64,000 nucleotides of DNA from Primulina eburnea (Eukaryota > Streptophyta > Magnoliopsida > Lamiales > Gesneriaceae): positions 682,001-746,000 of the forward strand of contig NW_027331510.1 of NCBI RefSeq assembly GCF_022965805.1, given 5' to 3'. A program made the translations under genes and the position numbers. Under the pieces are notes generated by a model that was not told the DNA's origin, ran no database searches, and worked only from the letters and a program-made list of their open reading frames with translations. Positions 22,938 to 36,560 of this stretch are shown one piece after another (within the stretch, counting starts at the first letter, position 1; every line of letters begins with the position of its first letter).

Positions 22938-25900
22938 AACACCCCGCCAACCCCAACGAGGCTAACATGGCAAAATCGTTGGGGGGACGGGGGGGGGGGG
23001 GGGGGGCGGCGGCTTGAACATGAATTTAAAAATATTGATTTTGATGGGCTTGTAATGGACTGATACATGAGAAAGGAGCAGAAATAGTACAACGCCGTCA
23101 CCCCAACGTTCTTGTCATTTTGTCTTGGCTGAAATTCGACCATGATCATCTTTTCTTTTAGCAAACATGTGAATTTGAGTTACTCTAACACGACGTGTTT
23201 GGAGTTCATTGGTATAGTTGTCACAGAATGGAAATCAGACAACCCTAACCAAGTATGTGGGCAAGTTGCTGCAATAATTTTCCTTTGAAGCTCTCAAGTT
23301 TCTGAATGAGTAAAGCGAAGTTGCAGCAACCAATAAAACTTCTATAATGAAGTAAAATAAAAAATTACAAGGCTGCTTGCTTGTCAAAAGATACAGAAAG
23401 ATCTAAATTCGCGATAGGTTTTTTTTTTCATATATAAATGTCTGTACATCTACAATATTTCCGTTGGGGAAAAAAAACAATTCCAAATGAGTAGAAGTAG
23501 TACCCCCGCCAACCCCAACGGGCTAACATGGCAAAAATCGTTGGGGGGCTGGGGTGTGGGGGGGCTTGACATGAATTTAAAAATATTGATTTTGATGGGC
23601 TTGTAATGGACTGGTACATGCAAAAAGGAGCAAGAAGTAGTACACGCCGCCAACCCAACGTTCTTGTCATTTTGTCTTGGCTGAATTCGACAATGATCTA
23701 TCTTTTCTTATTAGCAAACATGTGAATTTGGGTTACTTAACAAGACCTGTGTTTTTGGTAAAGCAAAGTTATAACAATAACTTCATATAATGAAGCAAAA
23801 TAAAAATTTACCTAGCTGCTTCTTGTCAAAAGCTACAGAAAGATCTAAATTCGTGATTAGTTTTTTTTTTCATATAAAATGTCTGTCACATCTACCATAT
23901 TTCGTTGGAAAAAAACAAATTCCAAATTGAGTAGAAGTAGTACACCCCCGCCAACCTACGCAGGCTAACATGGCAAAATCGTTGGGGGCGGGGAAGGGGG
24001 GGGGGCTTGAACATGCATTTAAAAATATTGATTTTGATGGCTTGTTGTAGAATGGTACATGCAAAAAGGAGCAGAAGTAGTACACGCCGCCAACCCAACG
24101 TTTTTGTCATTTTGTCTTGTCTGAAATTCGACAATGATCTATCTTTTCTTATAAAACATATGAATTGATCGAATCATTTTTCTATTACAGTAGGGCTTGT
24201 CTTACTTAGATAAGATTGGCTAGTTGCCGTAACATAAAAGAAATAAAAAAAAGAATTATAGAGACGACGCCATAAGTCAACATAATGTTTAGATACAAAA
24301 ATATTAAATGTATACTGCGGAAAGACCTCTTCTTCAGATTGATCCTTTCTTGACGTATTTTTCTTCTATGAGAGCCTTCTCTTTCCGTTTAGCTTCTTCA
24401 CGAGCTGCGTCTCTTATTCTTTTATCTCTGTTGTGATATGTGCTCATGATCTCTTTGTACAGCTGTAGTTGTTATTAAGCTGCTTTTGCACTGCCATAAT
24501 TCATAAAATCTTAATCACTGTATTCTCTTCTATTCAAATTACAGAGTAGACCATAATGGGAACGCAACCTTGAAAGCTGCGCTATCACGTTGAAGAATTT
24601 TAAGCAGTGAAAAATAACTCAGGTCATCATAATGAGATGTAGATCACAGATAGTTTAAACAATTTTCAGATAATTGAATTCCTATGCCAATCATAATATG
24701 TACACCGTAAGTACCTTCTCAATAGTCAAAGTGTCATTGAACTTATAATTCCAAAACATAACTAAATCTGATCGAGTTTTGTCAGGTAGTCTACAAGATA
24801 AGTGTTATTTCCCACTACCATAGATACTATGAGTTGATCAGGTAGTACAACCTACAGATATAAGATTTTTCAAAAAGAAGAATTTCCAAATTGGCCTTTC
24901 AAGCAGCCCTTATTCATGGGAGAAACTCCAAGGAGTAGTGTTAAAAGAAAGAACATCTTCTAGCATACATAAATATGCCGGGTTTTAGAAAGTCTCAAAC
25001 CCATTTCAACATTTAAATATAGGAAACGATAATGAAATTAGAAGAGTCAAGGTATGCAATTTAAAAGGTCATACATTGTACGTGTGATACTGCAAATCAA
25101 AAATTTCGCTCCCTCTACTTTCTGTGTTCTTCTATGCTATCGATTTTAGACAATTTAAGAAGCAAACTTCTCATTCTCTGTAACCAATATTTTTCTCTAA
25201 GATTGGTATTTATTTTCACTTCCTCCTGTGTGTCAAAATGGGAAAAAATGTCAACAACTATTAGTCCTATGATTGGTTAAAAGAATGAATGAAAAAATTA
25301 AGATCAACACGTACTAATCTATCATTAAAATTATAGTGATGACAAAAGAGAGAGTCAGAGTTGTTAACCTCGTTGATATCATTTTCCCAAATATCACACA
25401 CAAATCAAGTATGTTACTCACTCGAAACATAAAGCAAAAATTCAAGATTAGCTCATGGAGTGCGGCTTCTGCTAATCCCACTTTATCCATCAAATGACAT
25501 TGAGCATCAACAGAAACACATAATCAGAATCATCACTGCAAAAAACAAAGGGTGATCAAAAACCTGGTGTACACTAGAATTAGGAACATGTAAACTTGAT
25601 TGTTTAAGGGGAGGAGGGGGGGAGGTTTGAAAATTAATTTAAAATATTTTTTTTGAGGTCTCTTGTAATGGAAATGTACATGCAAGAAAGGAGTAGAAGT
25701 AGTACACGCCGCCAACCCCAACTTCTTGCCATTTTGTCTGAGCTGAAATTCGACAATGATCTATCTTTTTCTTATTAGCAAACATGTGAATTTGAATTAC
25801 TCTAACAAAATTGTGTTTGAGCTTCATTGGTCTAGTTTTCACGACGCACATCATGGCAATCAGGAAAACCTAAACCAAGTTGTGGGCCAAGTTGCTCATT

Positions 25901-28900
25901 AATTCTTCTTTGAAACTCTCAAGTTTCTGAATGAGTAACAAAAGCTATAACCAAAAAACTTCATATAACGAAGCAAAATAAAAAATTTACCCAGGCTGCT
26001 TCTTGTCAAAAGAACAGAAAGATCTCAATTCGCGATAATCTTCTTTTTCAAACGTATCAAGCTCTGATAATAAGTTGTCAAAGCTCCAATACAGAATGTG
26101 GATCGTCGGTTATCGCCATTATATTTGGTGGATAGCGAAGTTCCAAATAATGACTTCCCCTGAATTTGAGAACTTCATCATTCGACTGCGCGTCTCTCTT
26201 TCTCTCTCAAATCTTCATATTAAAGTTAAGGCGTGGTTGGGGGGAGGGGGGCGCTTGAACATGAATTTTAAAAATTGATTCTGTAGTAGACTTGTAATGG
26301 ACAGGTACATGCATAAAGGAGCAGAATAGTACACGCCGCCAACCCCAATGTTCTTGCCATTTTTCTGGGCTGAGAAATTCGACAATGATCTATCTTTTTT
26401 ATTGGCAAACCTGTGAATTTGAGTTGCTCTAACAAGATTGTGTTTGAGTTCAATTAGTATATAGTTTCACAGAATTGCATCATGGCAATAAGGCAACCTA
26501 ACCAAATATGTTGGCAAGTTGCTGCTAAGTCTCCTTTGAAACTCTCAATATTCTAAATGAGTAAAACAAAGTTATAACCAATAAACTTCATATAATGAAG
26601 CAAAATAAAAATTACCTAGGCTGCTTCCTGTCAAAAGGTACAGAAAGATCTAAATTCACGATAATATTCTTTTCAATCGTATCAAGCTCTGATAATAAGT
26701 TGTCAAAAACTCCAATCAGATGTGGATCGTCGTTATCCCATTAATATTTGGTGGACAGCGAAGTTCCAATTAATGACTCCCCTGAATTTTGACAACTTCA
26801 TCAATCAGAATGCGCGTCTCTTTTCTCTCTCAAATCTTCATATTAAAGTTGAAGCGAGGCTAACATGCCAAAAATTGTGGTGGGGGGGGGGGGGGGTCGC
26901 TCGAACATATTTAAAAATATTATTCTTGATAGACTTTTAATGGAAGGTACATGCAGAGAAGGAGGGAGAAGTAGTACACGCCGCCAAACCCCAATGTTCT
27001 TTGTCTTTTTTCCTGGCTGAAATTCGACATGATCTATCTTTTTTATAAGAAAACCGATGATTTGAGTTACTCTAACAAGATGTGTTTGAGTTTTCATTAG
27101 TATAGTTTCACAGATTGCACATCATGGCAATCAGGCAATCATAACCAAGGATTTGGCAAGGTTGCTGCAATAATTCTCTTTGAAACTCTCAAGTTTCTGA
27201 ATGAGTAAAACAAAGTTATAATCAATAAACTTCATATAATGAAGCAAAATAAAAAATTTACCTAGGCTGCGTCCTTTGCAAAAGGTACAGAAAGATCTAA
27301 ATTCGCAATAATCTTCATTTCAATCGTATCAAGCTCTGATTTGTCAAAGCTCCATCAGGTTATGGATCGCCGTTATCCCATAATATTTGGTGGACAGTGA
27401 AGTCCAAATTAATGACTTCCCTGAATTTTGACAACTTTATCATTCAGACTGCGCGTCTCTCTTCTCTCTAAATCTTCATATTAAAGTTGAAGGCGATGCT
27501 AACATGACAAAAATCGTGGAGGGGGGGGGTGCTTGAACATGAATTTAAAACTATTGATTTTGATGGGCTTGTAATGGACAGGTACATCCAGAAAGGAGCA
27601 GAAGTAGTACATGCCGGCCAACCCCAACGTTCTGTCATTTTGTCTGGCTGAAATTCGACAATGATCTATCTTTTCTTATTGCAAACCTTGATTTGAGTTA
27701 TTCTACCAATGGCAAGTTGCTGCAATAATTCTCCTTTGAAACTCTCAAGTTTCTAAATGAGTAAACAAGTTATAACCAATAAAATTCATATAATGAAGCA
27801 TATAAAAATTTACCTAGGCTGCTTCTTGTCAAAAGGTAAAAGAAAGATTAAATTCGCGATAATCTTCTTTCAATTGTATCAAGCACTGATATTAAGTAGT
27901 CAAGCTCCAGTTATGGATCGTCGTTATCCCATTATTATTTGGTGGACAGAGAAGTTTCAATTAATAGACTCCCCTGAATTTTGACAACTTCATCAATTCA
28001 GACTGCGCGTCTCTCTCCTCTCTCTCAAATCTTCATATTAAAGTTAAAGGCGAGGCTAAATGCCAAAAATCGTTGGGGGGTGCTTGAACATGAATTTAAA
28101 AATATGATTTTGATGGGCTTGTGTATGGACATGTACATGCAGAAGGAGCTGAATTAGTACACGTCGCCAACCCCAACGTTCTTGTCATTTTTTCTGAGCC
28201 GAAATTCGACAATGATCTATCTTTCTTATTAGCAAACCTGTGATTTGAGTTACTCCAACAAGACTGTGGTTTGAGCTCATTGTGTAGTTTCACAGACGAC
28301 ACAGCATGGCAATCAGGCAACCATAACCAAGTATGTGGGCCAGTTGCTGCAATAATTCTGCTTTAAAGCTCTCAAGTTTCTAAATGAGTAAAACAAAGTT
28401 ATAAACCAATAAACTTCATATAATGAAGCAAATAAAAAATTTACCTAGCTGGCTTCTGTCAAAAGGTACAGAAAGATCTAAATTCAACGATAATCTTCTT
28501 TTCAATCGTATCAAGCTCTGATAATAAGAGGTCAAAGCTCCATCAGGTTGTTGATCCGCCGTTATCCCATAATATTTGGTGGCAGCGAAGTTCAATTATG
28601 ACTCCATGAATTTTGAAACCTTCATCATTCAGACTGCGCGTCTCTCTTCTCTCTCTCAAATCTTCATAGTTAAAGTTGAAGGCGAGGCTAACATGCCAAA
28701 AATCGTGGGGGGGGGGGGGGGGGGGGGGGGGGTGGGCCTGAACATGAATTTAAAAATATTGATTTTGATGGCTTGTAATGGACAGGTACATTGCAGAAAG
28801 GAGCAGAAGTAGTATACGCCGTCAACCCCCACGTTTTTTGTCATTTGTGTCTGGCTAGAAATTCGACAATGATCTATCTTTTTTATTAGCAAACCTGTGA

Positions 28901-29350
28901 ATTTGAGTTACTCTAACAAATTGTGTTTGAGAATTCATTGTTATAGTTTCACAGACGACACATCATGGCAATCAAGCAACCCCTAACCAATAAGTATTTG
29001 GGGAAAGTTGCTGCAATAATTCTCTTTGAACTCTCAAGTTTCTAAATGAGTAAAACAAAGTTATAAACCAAATAAATTCATATAATGAAGCAAAATAAAA
29101 TTTACCTAGGCTGCTTCTTGTCATAAGGTAGAGAAGATCTAAATTCGTGATAATCTTCTTTTTTCAATCGTATCAAGTCTCTTAAAAGTTGTCAAAGCCC
29201 AATCAGGTTGTGGATCTGCCGTTATCCAATAATTTTGGTGGGCAGCGAAGTTCCAATTAATGAATCCCCTGAATTTTGGCAACTTTATCATTCAGACTCC
29301 GCGTCTCTTCTTCTCTCTCTCAAATTCTTCAATTAAAGTTGAAGGCGTGA
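22938..29350. repeat. GH5/GLE1 array, error-rich copy
   Basis: Copy of 43521-50010 in the same unit order, including the multi-exon GLE1 fragment (about 24,330-26,200, minus strand) and eight to nine GH5 pieces. Base runs differ in length from the clean copy; the G-tract at 28707-28732 is the longest in this block. No additional genes seen. Confidence 0.8.
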
Positions 29351-30293
29351 TGTTGGAAACGAATTCCGGCGTTTGACAAAAGATGACCACTGATTTTAGC
29401 AACTGAATTGGACTAACTGGATTGACGCAATTGAAACAGTCATCAGTCAACGACGCGTCAACTAAAAGTCTTTTCATCGTGTAACTTATCTTACCAGCTG
29501 ATCTCTCAGTGCGCCACTCATCAGTTGAAAGAGAACAACCGACAAATAGTAACGCTATCTGCAACTGGTAGTGGCTCGCGCGAAATTCAGAATGAACAGT
29601 TACTATTGTTAGGATATATCGACGTTGGCAATCACGTTAGAATATTCAATAATCTTTATTGTTACCGTTGAGAGGAAAGCGCTATAAATAGTCGAAGGCA
29701 GCAGCTGAAGATCATCCGACCTAGTTATCTTATCTTACTTGCTGTTACGCTGCAAAAATATCATTCACATCAGAAATCAAAGCTCACGCTTATCAGTTAT
29801 GTAAATCAGTGTATTCTAGACACGCTCTTGAGCTTTCATAACACTTGGTAATCGATTGATAGATTTTCTAAGTTGTGCTAAGATCATGTTACGATCTGTA
29901 AAAGTGTTGTATACTAAGAGTTTCAGTATTGACAAAGTGATAAGTCCAAACTGAAGTGGGTCAGTACATTGTTTTTATTTGATCAAAGTCTTTTAGTTAA
30001 TATTCTATCTTTTGATAAGAGGGGGTGACGTAGGAATAATTCAAGTCTCCGAACATCCAGAAACAAATTGTGCTGTTATACTTTCAGTTATCATTTCAGT
30101 TAGATACTCTATCTTTCAGTCAGTTAGTTTTTCCGCAACTGTTTACCAGTTTAACTGAGTTGTTATTGACCGACGGATATTAGATTCAGTTTGTAACCAA
30201 CTGAATCAGTTCTCGAGAATATTTTAATTGAGCAGTGTTTATTCAACCCTCCCCCTTCTAAACAATCTTCACCCGATTTCACCGATCCTTTCA
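29351..30293 (+). repeat. Ty1/copia 5' LTR, error-rich copy
   Basis: Copy of 50011-50967, 943 bp here. TG and CA ends, the TATA region and the following primer-binding site are all recognisable. Confidence 0.82.
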
Positions 30294-30352
30294 AGAGGTA
30301 TCAGAGCGAGTCAATCCTTTCAAGAGTATATCTATCACTCTAAGTGCTCACT

Positions 30353-32340
30353 ATGTCTTCATTCAACAAGATTCCCATGTTCTCCAAGAAGATTTCGACG
30401 ATTGGAAGATCAGGATGCAGGCTCATCTAGCTGCACAGGATGATGTCATGTGGTACGTTATAACTGACGGACCCATGAAGATTTTGAAAGCCAACACAGC
30501 ATTGCAATCACAGACGGGGCCCTAACCGTATTGAAAAACCCAGAGATGAGTGGACTACTGAGATAAGAAAAAGCAAATCTGGATAATGTGAGAAAAAGAA
30601 TATTGTACAAAACACTGGACAAAGTGACGTTCAGTAAAATCAAGATGCAAGACAGCCAAAGAGATTTGGGAGAAATTAATCCAATTTGCGAAGGCAATGA
30701 ACAAACCAAAGAAAACACATAGCTTCTGTTGTGATACAGAAGTTCGATAACATCAGAATGAAAGTTTGGAGAAACATGCATGAATATGATGCAGAAACGA
30801 AGACAGTGGCATCAATCAACGAACTGAATGCACTTGGAAAAGTGTATACCAATAAAAGTAAGTAGCATGAGGTTATCAGAGGTGTCCCAAAGAATGGGAT
30901 GTGAAAACCATGGCTATGAGGGAGTCTAAAGATCTGAACAAAGTTGAACTCATGACCTGTTTCTCTGACTTAAAGCTATGAGTTTGAAACTGCAAACTCG
31001 AGAAGAGAAGAACCATCTACCCCAGCAGCAACCACTGCCTTAGCTGCTAAATTCGGAAGATTCATGAGGAAAAATCAAGGGATTTTCAGAAGCAATACAA
31101 AGAAATAATTCCAAAAGAGAAGAGTCCAATGCATGCTACAACTGTGATAAACATGGTCATTTATTGCTGACTGTCCCCAACCTAAGAAGGACAGTCAAGT
31201 TTCACGAAAGAAAGAAGAAAGTGTATGAGCATAAGAGGAGATCTAAGGATGATAAGAAGCCTTACAGAAAGAGACATGAAGTACTGTCCTACTGAGGTAT
31301 GCAAAGCAAATGGACAGAGACTGACAGCGAAGAGTCAGAAACAGAAAACCTCTTGCAATTCTAGTGAAGATGAGGAGAAAGTAAAGTGCTAATGGTTGAT
31401 GACACAGACGTTCAATCATGCAGCCAACAGGTTTGACTTTAGTCAACTGATTTCACAAGGAAGAAATTATTACGACTCTTCATGACATGGTTAGTGAGTA
31501 TCAAAAGCTTGCCTTATATTTGAAAAGGCCAGAGTAGAGCAAAATGATCATATCGACAATAAGACAACACTGATATCAGTTGAGATGGTGAGTCTAAAAA
31601 GGGAGATTGCCGAACTCAATACTGAAAGGAGCAAGGATCAATCATGATTCAAAAGTTAATGCTTGAAAATTCAAGAAAAACTGAGCTCATTCAGGCTTGG
31701 AATAAATCATCCGTTGCATTGACTGATATACAGAACTCTCATAAATCATTTACTGATAAAAAACTGGATTAGGGTTCAGTAACCAGGATGAACATACCTT
31801 CCAAAGATACTCACCAAAAACTGAATATGGATAAAGGGAATATATTCACTTTGTCAAATCAGTTATGGTACAAGAACAAGCTGAAGCGAGTAAACTGAAT
31901 GAACAGCCGACTCTAATATGAGCAAGGGCAAAAGATGTGGTATTGAGTTATATCCCAAGAGTTGTGACTGACTCACGAAGTCACCACCAAAAATTTTCAG
32001 CAAAAACTATTCAAACGACTATTCTAATACTATAACAACAAGTTTAGTTCAGAAAAGTACTGACTGAACATCAGTCGAAAAAAGGGAGCAAATCACATGT
32101 TGTATCTCCTGCACACCATACACCCACACACAGAGACCCGGGAAAGACAATTTGGAATACAGACAACTGGACGGTCAGTCAGACTGATCCAAGTTTGGAT
32201 TCCTAAAGGACTAACCAACTTTGGACCCAAATAGAAAAGGTACCACAATCTTATCTTGTGTTGATTGCCAGGTAATAGGTACAAGCATTGGATCTATATG
32301 GTATTTGGACAGTGGATGTTCACGCCACATGACAGGGAGA
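30353..32340 (+). pseudogene. gag-pol: Copia gag and start of pol, error-rich copy
   Basis: Copy of 51026-53030. The MSSFNKIPMF start, the zinc knuckle (near 31140, with the P of KPGH read as H) and the coiled-coil region can be followed through many indels. It ends just after the protease motif [10 protein letters not shown] at about 32,335, where sequence jumps to a GLE1 exon. Confidence 0.8.
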
Positions 32341-32344
32341 TCAA

Positions 32345-32425
32345 GATTTCAAATTAAGAAGCAAACTTCTCATTCTCTGTAACCAAATTTTTCTCTAAGA
32401 TTGATATTTTTTTTTTCACTTCCTC
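32345..32425 (-). pseudogene. GLE1: GLE1 exon 3 fragment
   Basis: The 5' part of GLE1 exon 3 after its ACACAG acceptor, reading EEVKKNINLR-like sequence and LVTENEKF on the minus strand. It is cut at 32,345 where the error-rich block ends. Intron 2 follows to about 32,590. Confidence 0.6.
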
Positions 32426-32590
32426 CTGTGTGTCAAAAAATGGGAAAAAAATGTCAACAACTATTAGTCCTATGATGGTAAAAGAATGAATGAAAAAATT
32501 AAGATCAAACACGCACTAATCTATTATTAAAATTATAGTTGATGGCAAAAGAGAGTTCAGAGTTGTTAACCTCGTTGATATCATTTTCCA

Positions 32591-32830
32591 AAATGGATTA
32601 GAAGTAGTACACCCCGCCAACCCTAACGAGGATAACATGGCAAAAATCGTTGGGGGGGGGCGCTTGAACATGCATTTAAAAATATTGATTTTGATGGGCT
32701 TGTTGTGGACTGGTAAATGCAAAAAGGAGCAGAAGTAGTACACGCTGCCAACCCCAACGTTTTTGTCATTTTGTCTTGGCTGAAATTCGACAATGATCTA
32801 TCTTTTCTTATTAGAAAACATATGAATTTG
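32591..32830 (+). pseudogene. GH5-like fragment pair, type B unit
   Basis: A short GH5 piece (EVVHPANPN, 32591-32625), the CCCTAACG/CGTTGGGG region with a short G-tract, then a longer GH5 piece with GAEVVHAANPNVFVILSWL. It runs into GLE1 intron at about 32,830. Confidence 0.65.
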
Positions 32831-33250
32831 ATCGAATCATTTTTCTATTACAGTAAGGGCTGTCTTACTTTGAGATAATATTGGCTAGTTGCCGTAACAT
32901 AAAAAGAAATAAAAGAATTATAGAGACGAACGCCAATAAGCATACATAATGTTTAGATACAAAAAATATTTAAATGATATACGTGCGAAAAGAACCTCTT
33001 CTTCAGCTTTGATCTTTTCTTGACGTATTTTTTCTTCTATGCGAGCCTTCTCTTTCCGTTTAGCTTCTTCACGAGCTGCGTCGTCTCTTATTCTTTTATC
33101 TTCTAGTTGTGATATGTGCTCATGATCTCTTTGTAGAGTTGTAAGTTGATTATTAAGTGCTTCTGCACTGCCATAATTCAATAAAATCTTAATCACTGTA
33201 TTCTCATTCTATTAAAATTATCAGAGTAGACATAATAGGAACGCAACCTT

Positions 33251-34941
33251 GAAAGCCTCGCTAATCACTTGAAAGAATTTTTAAGCAGTGAAAAATAATA
33301 TCAAGGTCATCATAATTGAGATGTAGATCATAGATAGTTTAAACAATTTTCAGATAAATTGAATTCATATGCCAATCATATATGTACACCTTAATGACCT
33401 TCCAATAGTCACAAGTGTCATGGAACTTTATAATCTCAAAACAATAACAAATCTGATGAGTTTTGTCAGGTAGTCAATTACAAGATAACGTGTTACTTCC
33501 CACTACCCATAGATACTATGAGTTATCAGGTAGTACAGCTACAGATATAAGATTTTTCAAAAGGAAGAATTTCCAAATTGTTGGGGGGCGGGGGCGAGGG
33601 GGGGTGATTGAACATGAATTTAAAAATATTAATTTTGATGGGCTTGTAATGGACTGGTACATGCAGAAAGGAGCAGAAGTAGTACACGCCGCCAGCTCAA
33701 CGTTCTTGAAAGCCTCGCTAATCACTTGAAAGAATTTTTAAGCAGTGAAAAATAATATCAAGGTCATCATAATTGAGATGTAGATCATAGATAGTTTAAA
33801 ACCATTTCAGATAAATTGAATTCATATGCCAATCATATATGTACACCTTAATGACCTTCCAATAGTCACAAGTGGCATGGAACTTTATATCACAAAACAA
33901 TAACAAATCTGATGAGTTTTGTCAGGTAGTCAATTACAAGATAATTGTTACTTTCCCACTACCCATAGATACTATGAGTTATCAGGTAGTACAGCTACAG
34001 ATATAAGATTTTTCAAAAGGAAGAATTTCCAATTGTTGGGGGGGCGGGGGGCGAGGGGGGGTGCTTGAACATGAATTTAAAAATATTAATTTTGATGGGC
34101 TTGTAATGGACTGGTACATGCAGAAAAGAGCAGAAGTAGTACAAACGCCGCCAACCCAACGTTCTTGAAAGCCTCGCTAATCACTTGAAAGAATTTTAAA
34201 GCAGTGAAAAATAATATCAAGGTCATCATAATTGAGATGTAGATCATAGATAGTTTAAACAATTTTCAGATAAATTGAATTCATATGCCAATCATATATG
34301 TACACCTTAATGACCTTCCAATAGTCACAAGTGTCATGGAACTTTATAATCTCAAAACAATAACAAATCTGATGAGTTTTGTCAGGTAGTCAATTACAAG
34401 ATAAGTGTTACTTCCCACTACCCATAGATACTATGAGTTATCAGGTAGTACAGCTACAGATATAAGATTTTTCAAAAGGAAGAATTTCCAAATTGTTGGG
34501 GGGGCGGGGGCGAGGGGGGGTGCTTGAACATGAATTTAAAAATATTAATTTTGATGGGCTTGTAATGGACTGGTACATGCAGAAAGGAGCAGAAGTAGTA
34601 CAACGCCGCCAACCCAACGTTCTTGAAAGCCTCGCTAATCACTTGAAAGAATTTTTAAGCAGTGAAAAATAATATCAAGGTCATCATAATTGAGATGTAG
34701 ATCATAGATAGTTTAAAACAATTTTCAGATAAATTGATTCATATGCCAATCATATATGTACACCTTAATGACCTTCCAATAGTCACAAGTGTCATGGAAC
34801 TTTATAATCTCAAACAATAACAAATCTGATGAGTTTTGTCAGGTAGTCAATTACAAGATAAGTGTTAATTCCCACTATCCATAGATACTATGAGTTATCA
34901 GGTAGTAAAGCTACAGATATAAGATTTTTCAAAAGGAAGAA
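33251..34941. repeat. 458-bp tandem repeat, 3.7 copies
   Basis: Units start GAAAGCCTCGCTAATCAC at 33251, 33708, 34167 and 34625, giving periods of 457, 459 and 458 bp. Each unit is GLE1 intron 3 sequence joined at an AAATTG to a G-rich tract and a 100-bp GH5 piece, which is joined through CTTG back to the start. The last copy leads into normal intron sequence at 34941. Confidence 0.9.
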
Positions 34942-35684
34942 TTTCCAAATTGGCTTTCAAGCAGCCACTTATTATGGGAGAAACTCCAAAGAAGTCGTTA
35001 AAAGAAAGAACATTTTCATAGCATACATAAAATATGCCGGGTTAGAAAGTCTCAAACCCATTTCAACATTTAAATATAGGAAACATAATGAAAATTAAGA
35101 GTCGAGGTATGCAGTTTAAAAGGTCATACATTGTACGTTGATACTGCAAATCAATTTTTCGCTCCCTCTCTTGCTGTGTTCTTCTATGCTTATCGATTTT
35201 AGCAATTTAAGAAGCAAACTTCTCATTCTCTGTAACCAAATTTATCTCTAAGATTGATATTTTATTTTTCACATCCTCCTGTGTGTCACAAAATGGGAAA
35301 AAAATGTCAACAACTATTAGTACTATGATGGTAAAAGAATGAATGAAAAAATTAAGATCAAACACGCACTAATCTATTATTAAAATTATAGTTGATGGCA
35401 AAAGAGAGTTCAGAGTTGTTAACCTCGTTGATATCATTTTCCCAAATCATCACACACAAATCAAGTATGTCTACTCACCGAAACATAAAGCTGAAATTCA
35501 TGATTTAGCTCATGGAGTGCGGCTTCTGCTAATCCCACTTTATCCATCAAATGACATTGAGCATCAATAGAAACACATAATCAGAATCATCACTGCAAAA
35601 AAACAAAGGTGATCAAAACCTGGTGTACACTAAGAATTAAGGAACATGTAAACTTGATTGTTTAAGGGGAGGAGGGGGGAGGTT

Positions 35685-35965
35685 TGAACATTAATTTAAA
35701 AATATTTATTTTGATGGTCTTGTAATGGAAAGGTACATGCAGAAAGGAGTAGAAGTAGTACACGCCGCCAACCCCAACGTTCTTATCATTTTGTCTAAGC
35801 TGAAATTCGACAATGATCTATCTTTTCTTATTAGCAAACATGTGAATTTGAATTACTCTAACAAAATTGTGTTTGAGCTTCATTGGTATAGTTTCACTGA
35901 CGGCACATCATGACAATCAGGCAACCCTAACCAAGTATGTGGGCAAGTTGCTCAATAATTCTCCT
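35685..35965 (+). pseudogene. GH5 cellulase-like exon fragment
   Basis: In GLE1 intron 1. Open from 35725 through RYMQKGVEVVHAANPNVLII, FELHWYSFTDGTS, then TGA where siblings have TGG (the W of SWQSG). Confidence 0.72.
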
Positions 35966-36344
35966 TTGAAACTCTCAAGTTCTGAATGAGTAAAACAAAG
36001 CTATAACCAATAAACTTCATATAATGAAGCAAAATAAAAAATTTACCCAGGCTGCTTCTTGTCAAAAGATACAGAAAGATCTAAATTCCCGATAATCTTC
36101 TTTTCAAACGTATCAAGCTCTGATAATAAGTTGTCAAAGCTCCAATCAGAATGTGGATCGTCATTATCCCATTAATATTTGGTGGATAGCGAAGTTCCAA
36201 ATAAATGACTCCCCTAAATTTTGACAACTTCATCATTCAGACTGCGCGTCTCTCTTTCTCTCTCAAATCTACATATTAAAGTTGAAGGCGAGGCTAACAT
36301 GCCAAAAATCGTGGTTGGGGGGGGGGGGGGGGGGGGGGGGGGGC

Positions 36345-36560
36345 GCTTGAACATGAATTTAAAAATATTGATTCTGATAGACTTGTAAATGGACAGGTAC
36401 ATGCAGAAAGGAGCAGAAGTAGTATCTTTTTAATTAGCAAACCTGTGAATTTGAGTTACTCTAACAAGATTGTGTTTGAGTTTCATTAGTATAGTTTCAC
36501 AGATTGCACATCATGGCAATCAGGCAACCGTAACCAAGTATGTTGGCAAGTTACTGCAAC
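36345..36560 (+). pseudogene. GH5 exon fragment with internal deletion
   Basis: Follows a G-tract of about 27 bases. About 60 bp are missing: AEVV is joined directly to the sequence before the ISKPVN part. A truncated GLE1 exon 1 (36653-36710, minus strand) follows. Confidence 0.65.

Larger units (their letters stand above)
14121..32344. other. Error-rich block duplicating 34,750-53,030
   Basis: From about 14206 the sequence follows 34,750-41,398 and then 41,399-53,030 in the same order and orientation. It carries frequent single-base insertions and deletions, by eye one every few tens of bases, often in homopolymers and in every reading frame. The flanking sequence is clean. This pattern is that of uncorrected long-read sequence and not of evolutionary divergence, which would show mainly substitutions. 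Every coding region inside it is broken for this reason. Confidence 0.85.
32996..36236 (-). pseudogene. GLE1: GLE1 N-terminal fragment, multi-exon, second copy
   Basis: Exon 1 is at 36236-36047, exon 2 at about 35564-35479, exon 3 at 35278-35137 (same in-frame TAA) and exon 4 at about 33167-32996. Exon 4 reads LTTLQRDHEHISQLEDKRI, then DDAAREEAKRKEKA, the coiled-coil part of GLE1. Introns keep GT/AG-like borders. It differs from the 3536-5406 copy by scattered substitutions and by the tandem repeat (33251-34941) in intron 3. A GH5 unit lies in intron 1 (35685-35965), as in the other copy, so both descend from one GH5-bearing ancestor. It lacks the rest of GLE1 and cannot encode the export factor. 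Confidence 0.74.

Noticed and set aside
33251..34941. CRISPR array or similar
   Set aside because: The units are 458 bp with no short-repeat and spacer alternation, and the DNA is eukaryotic.
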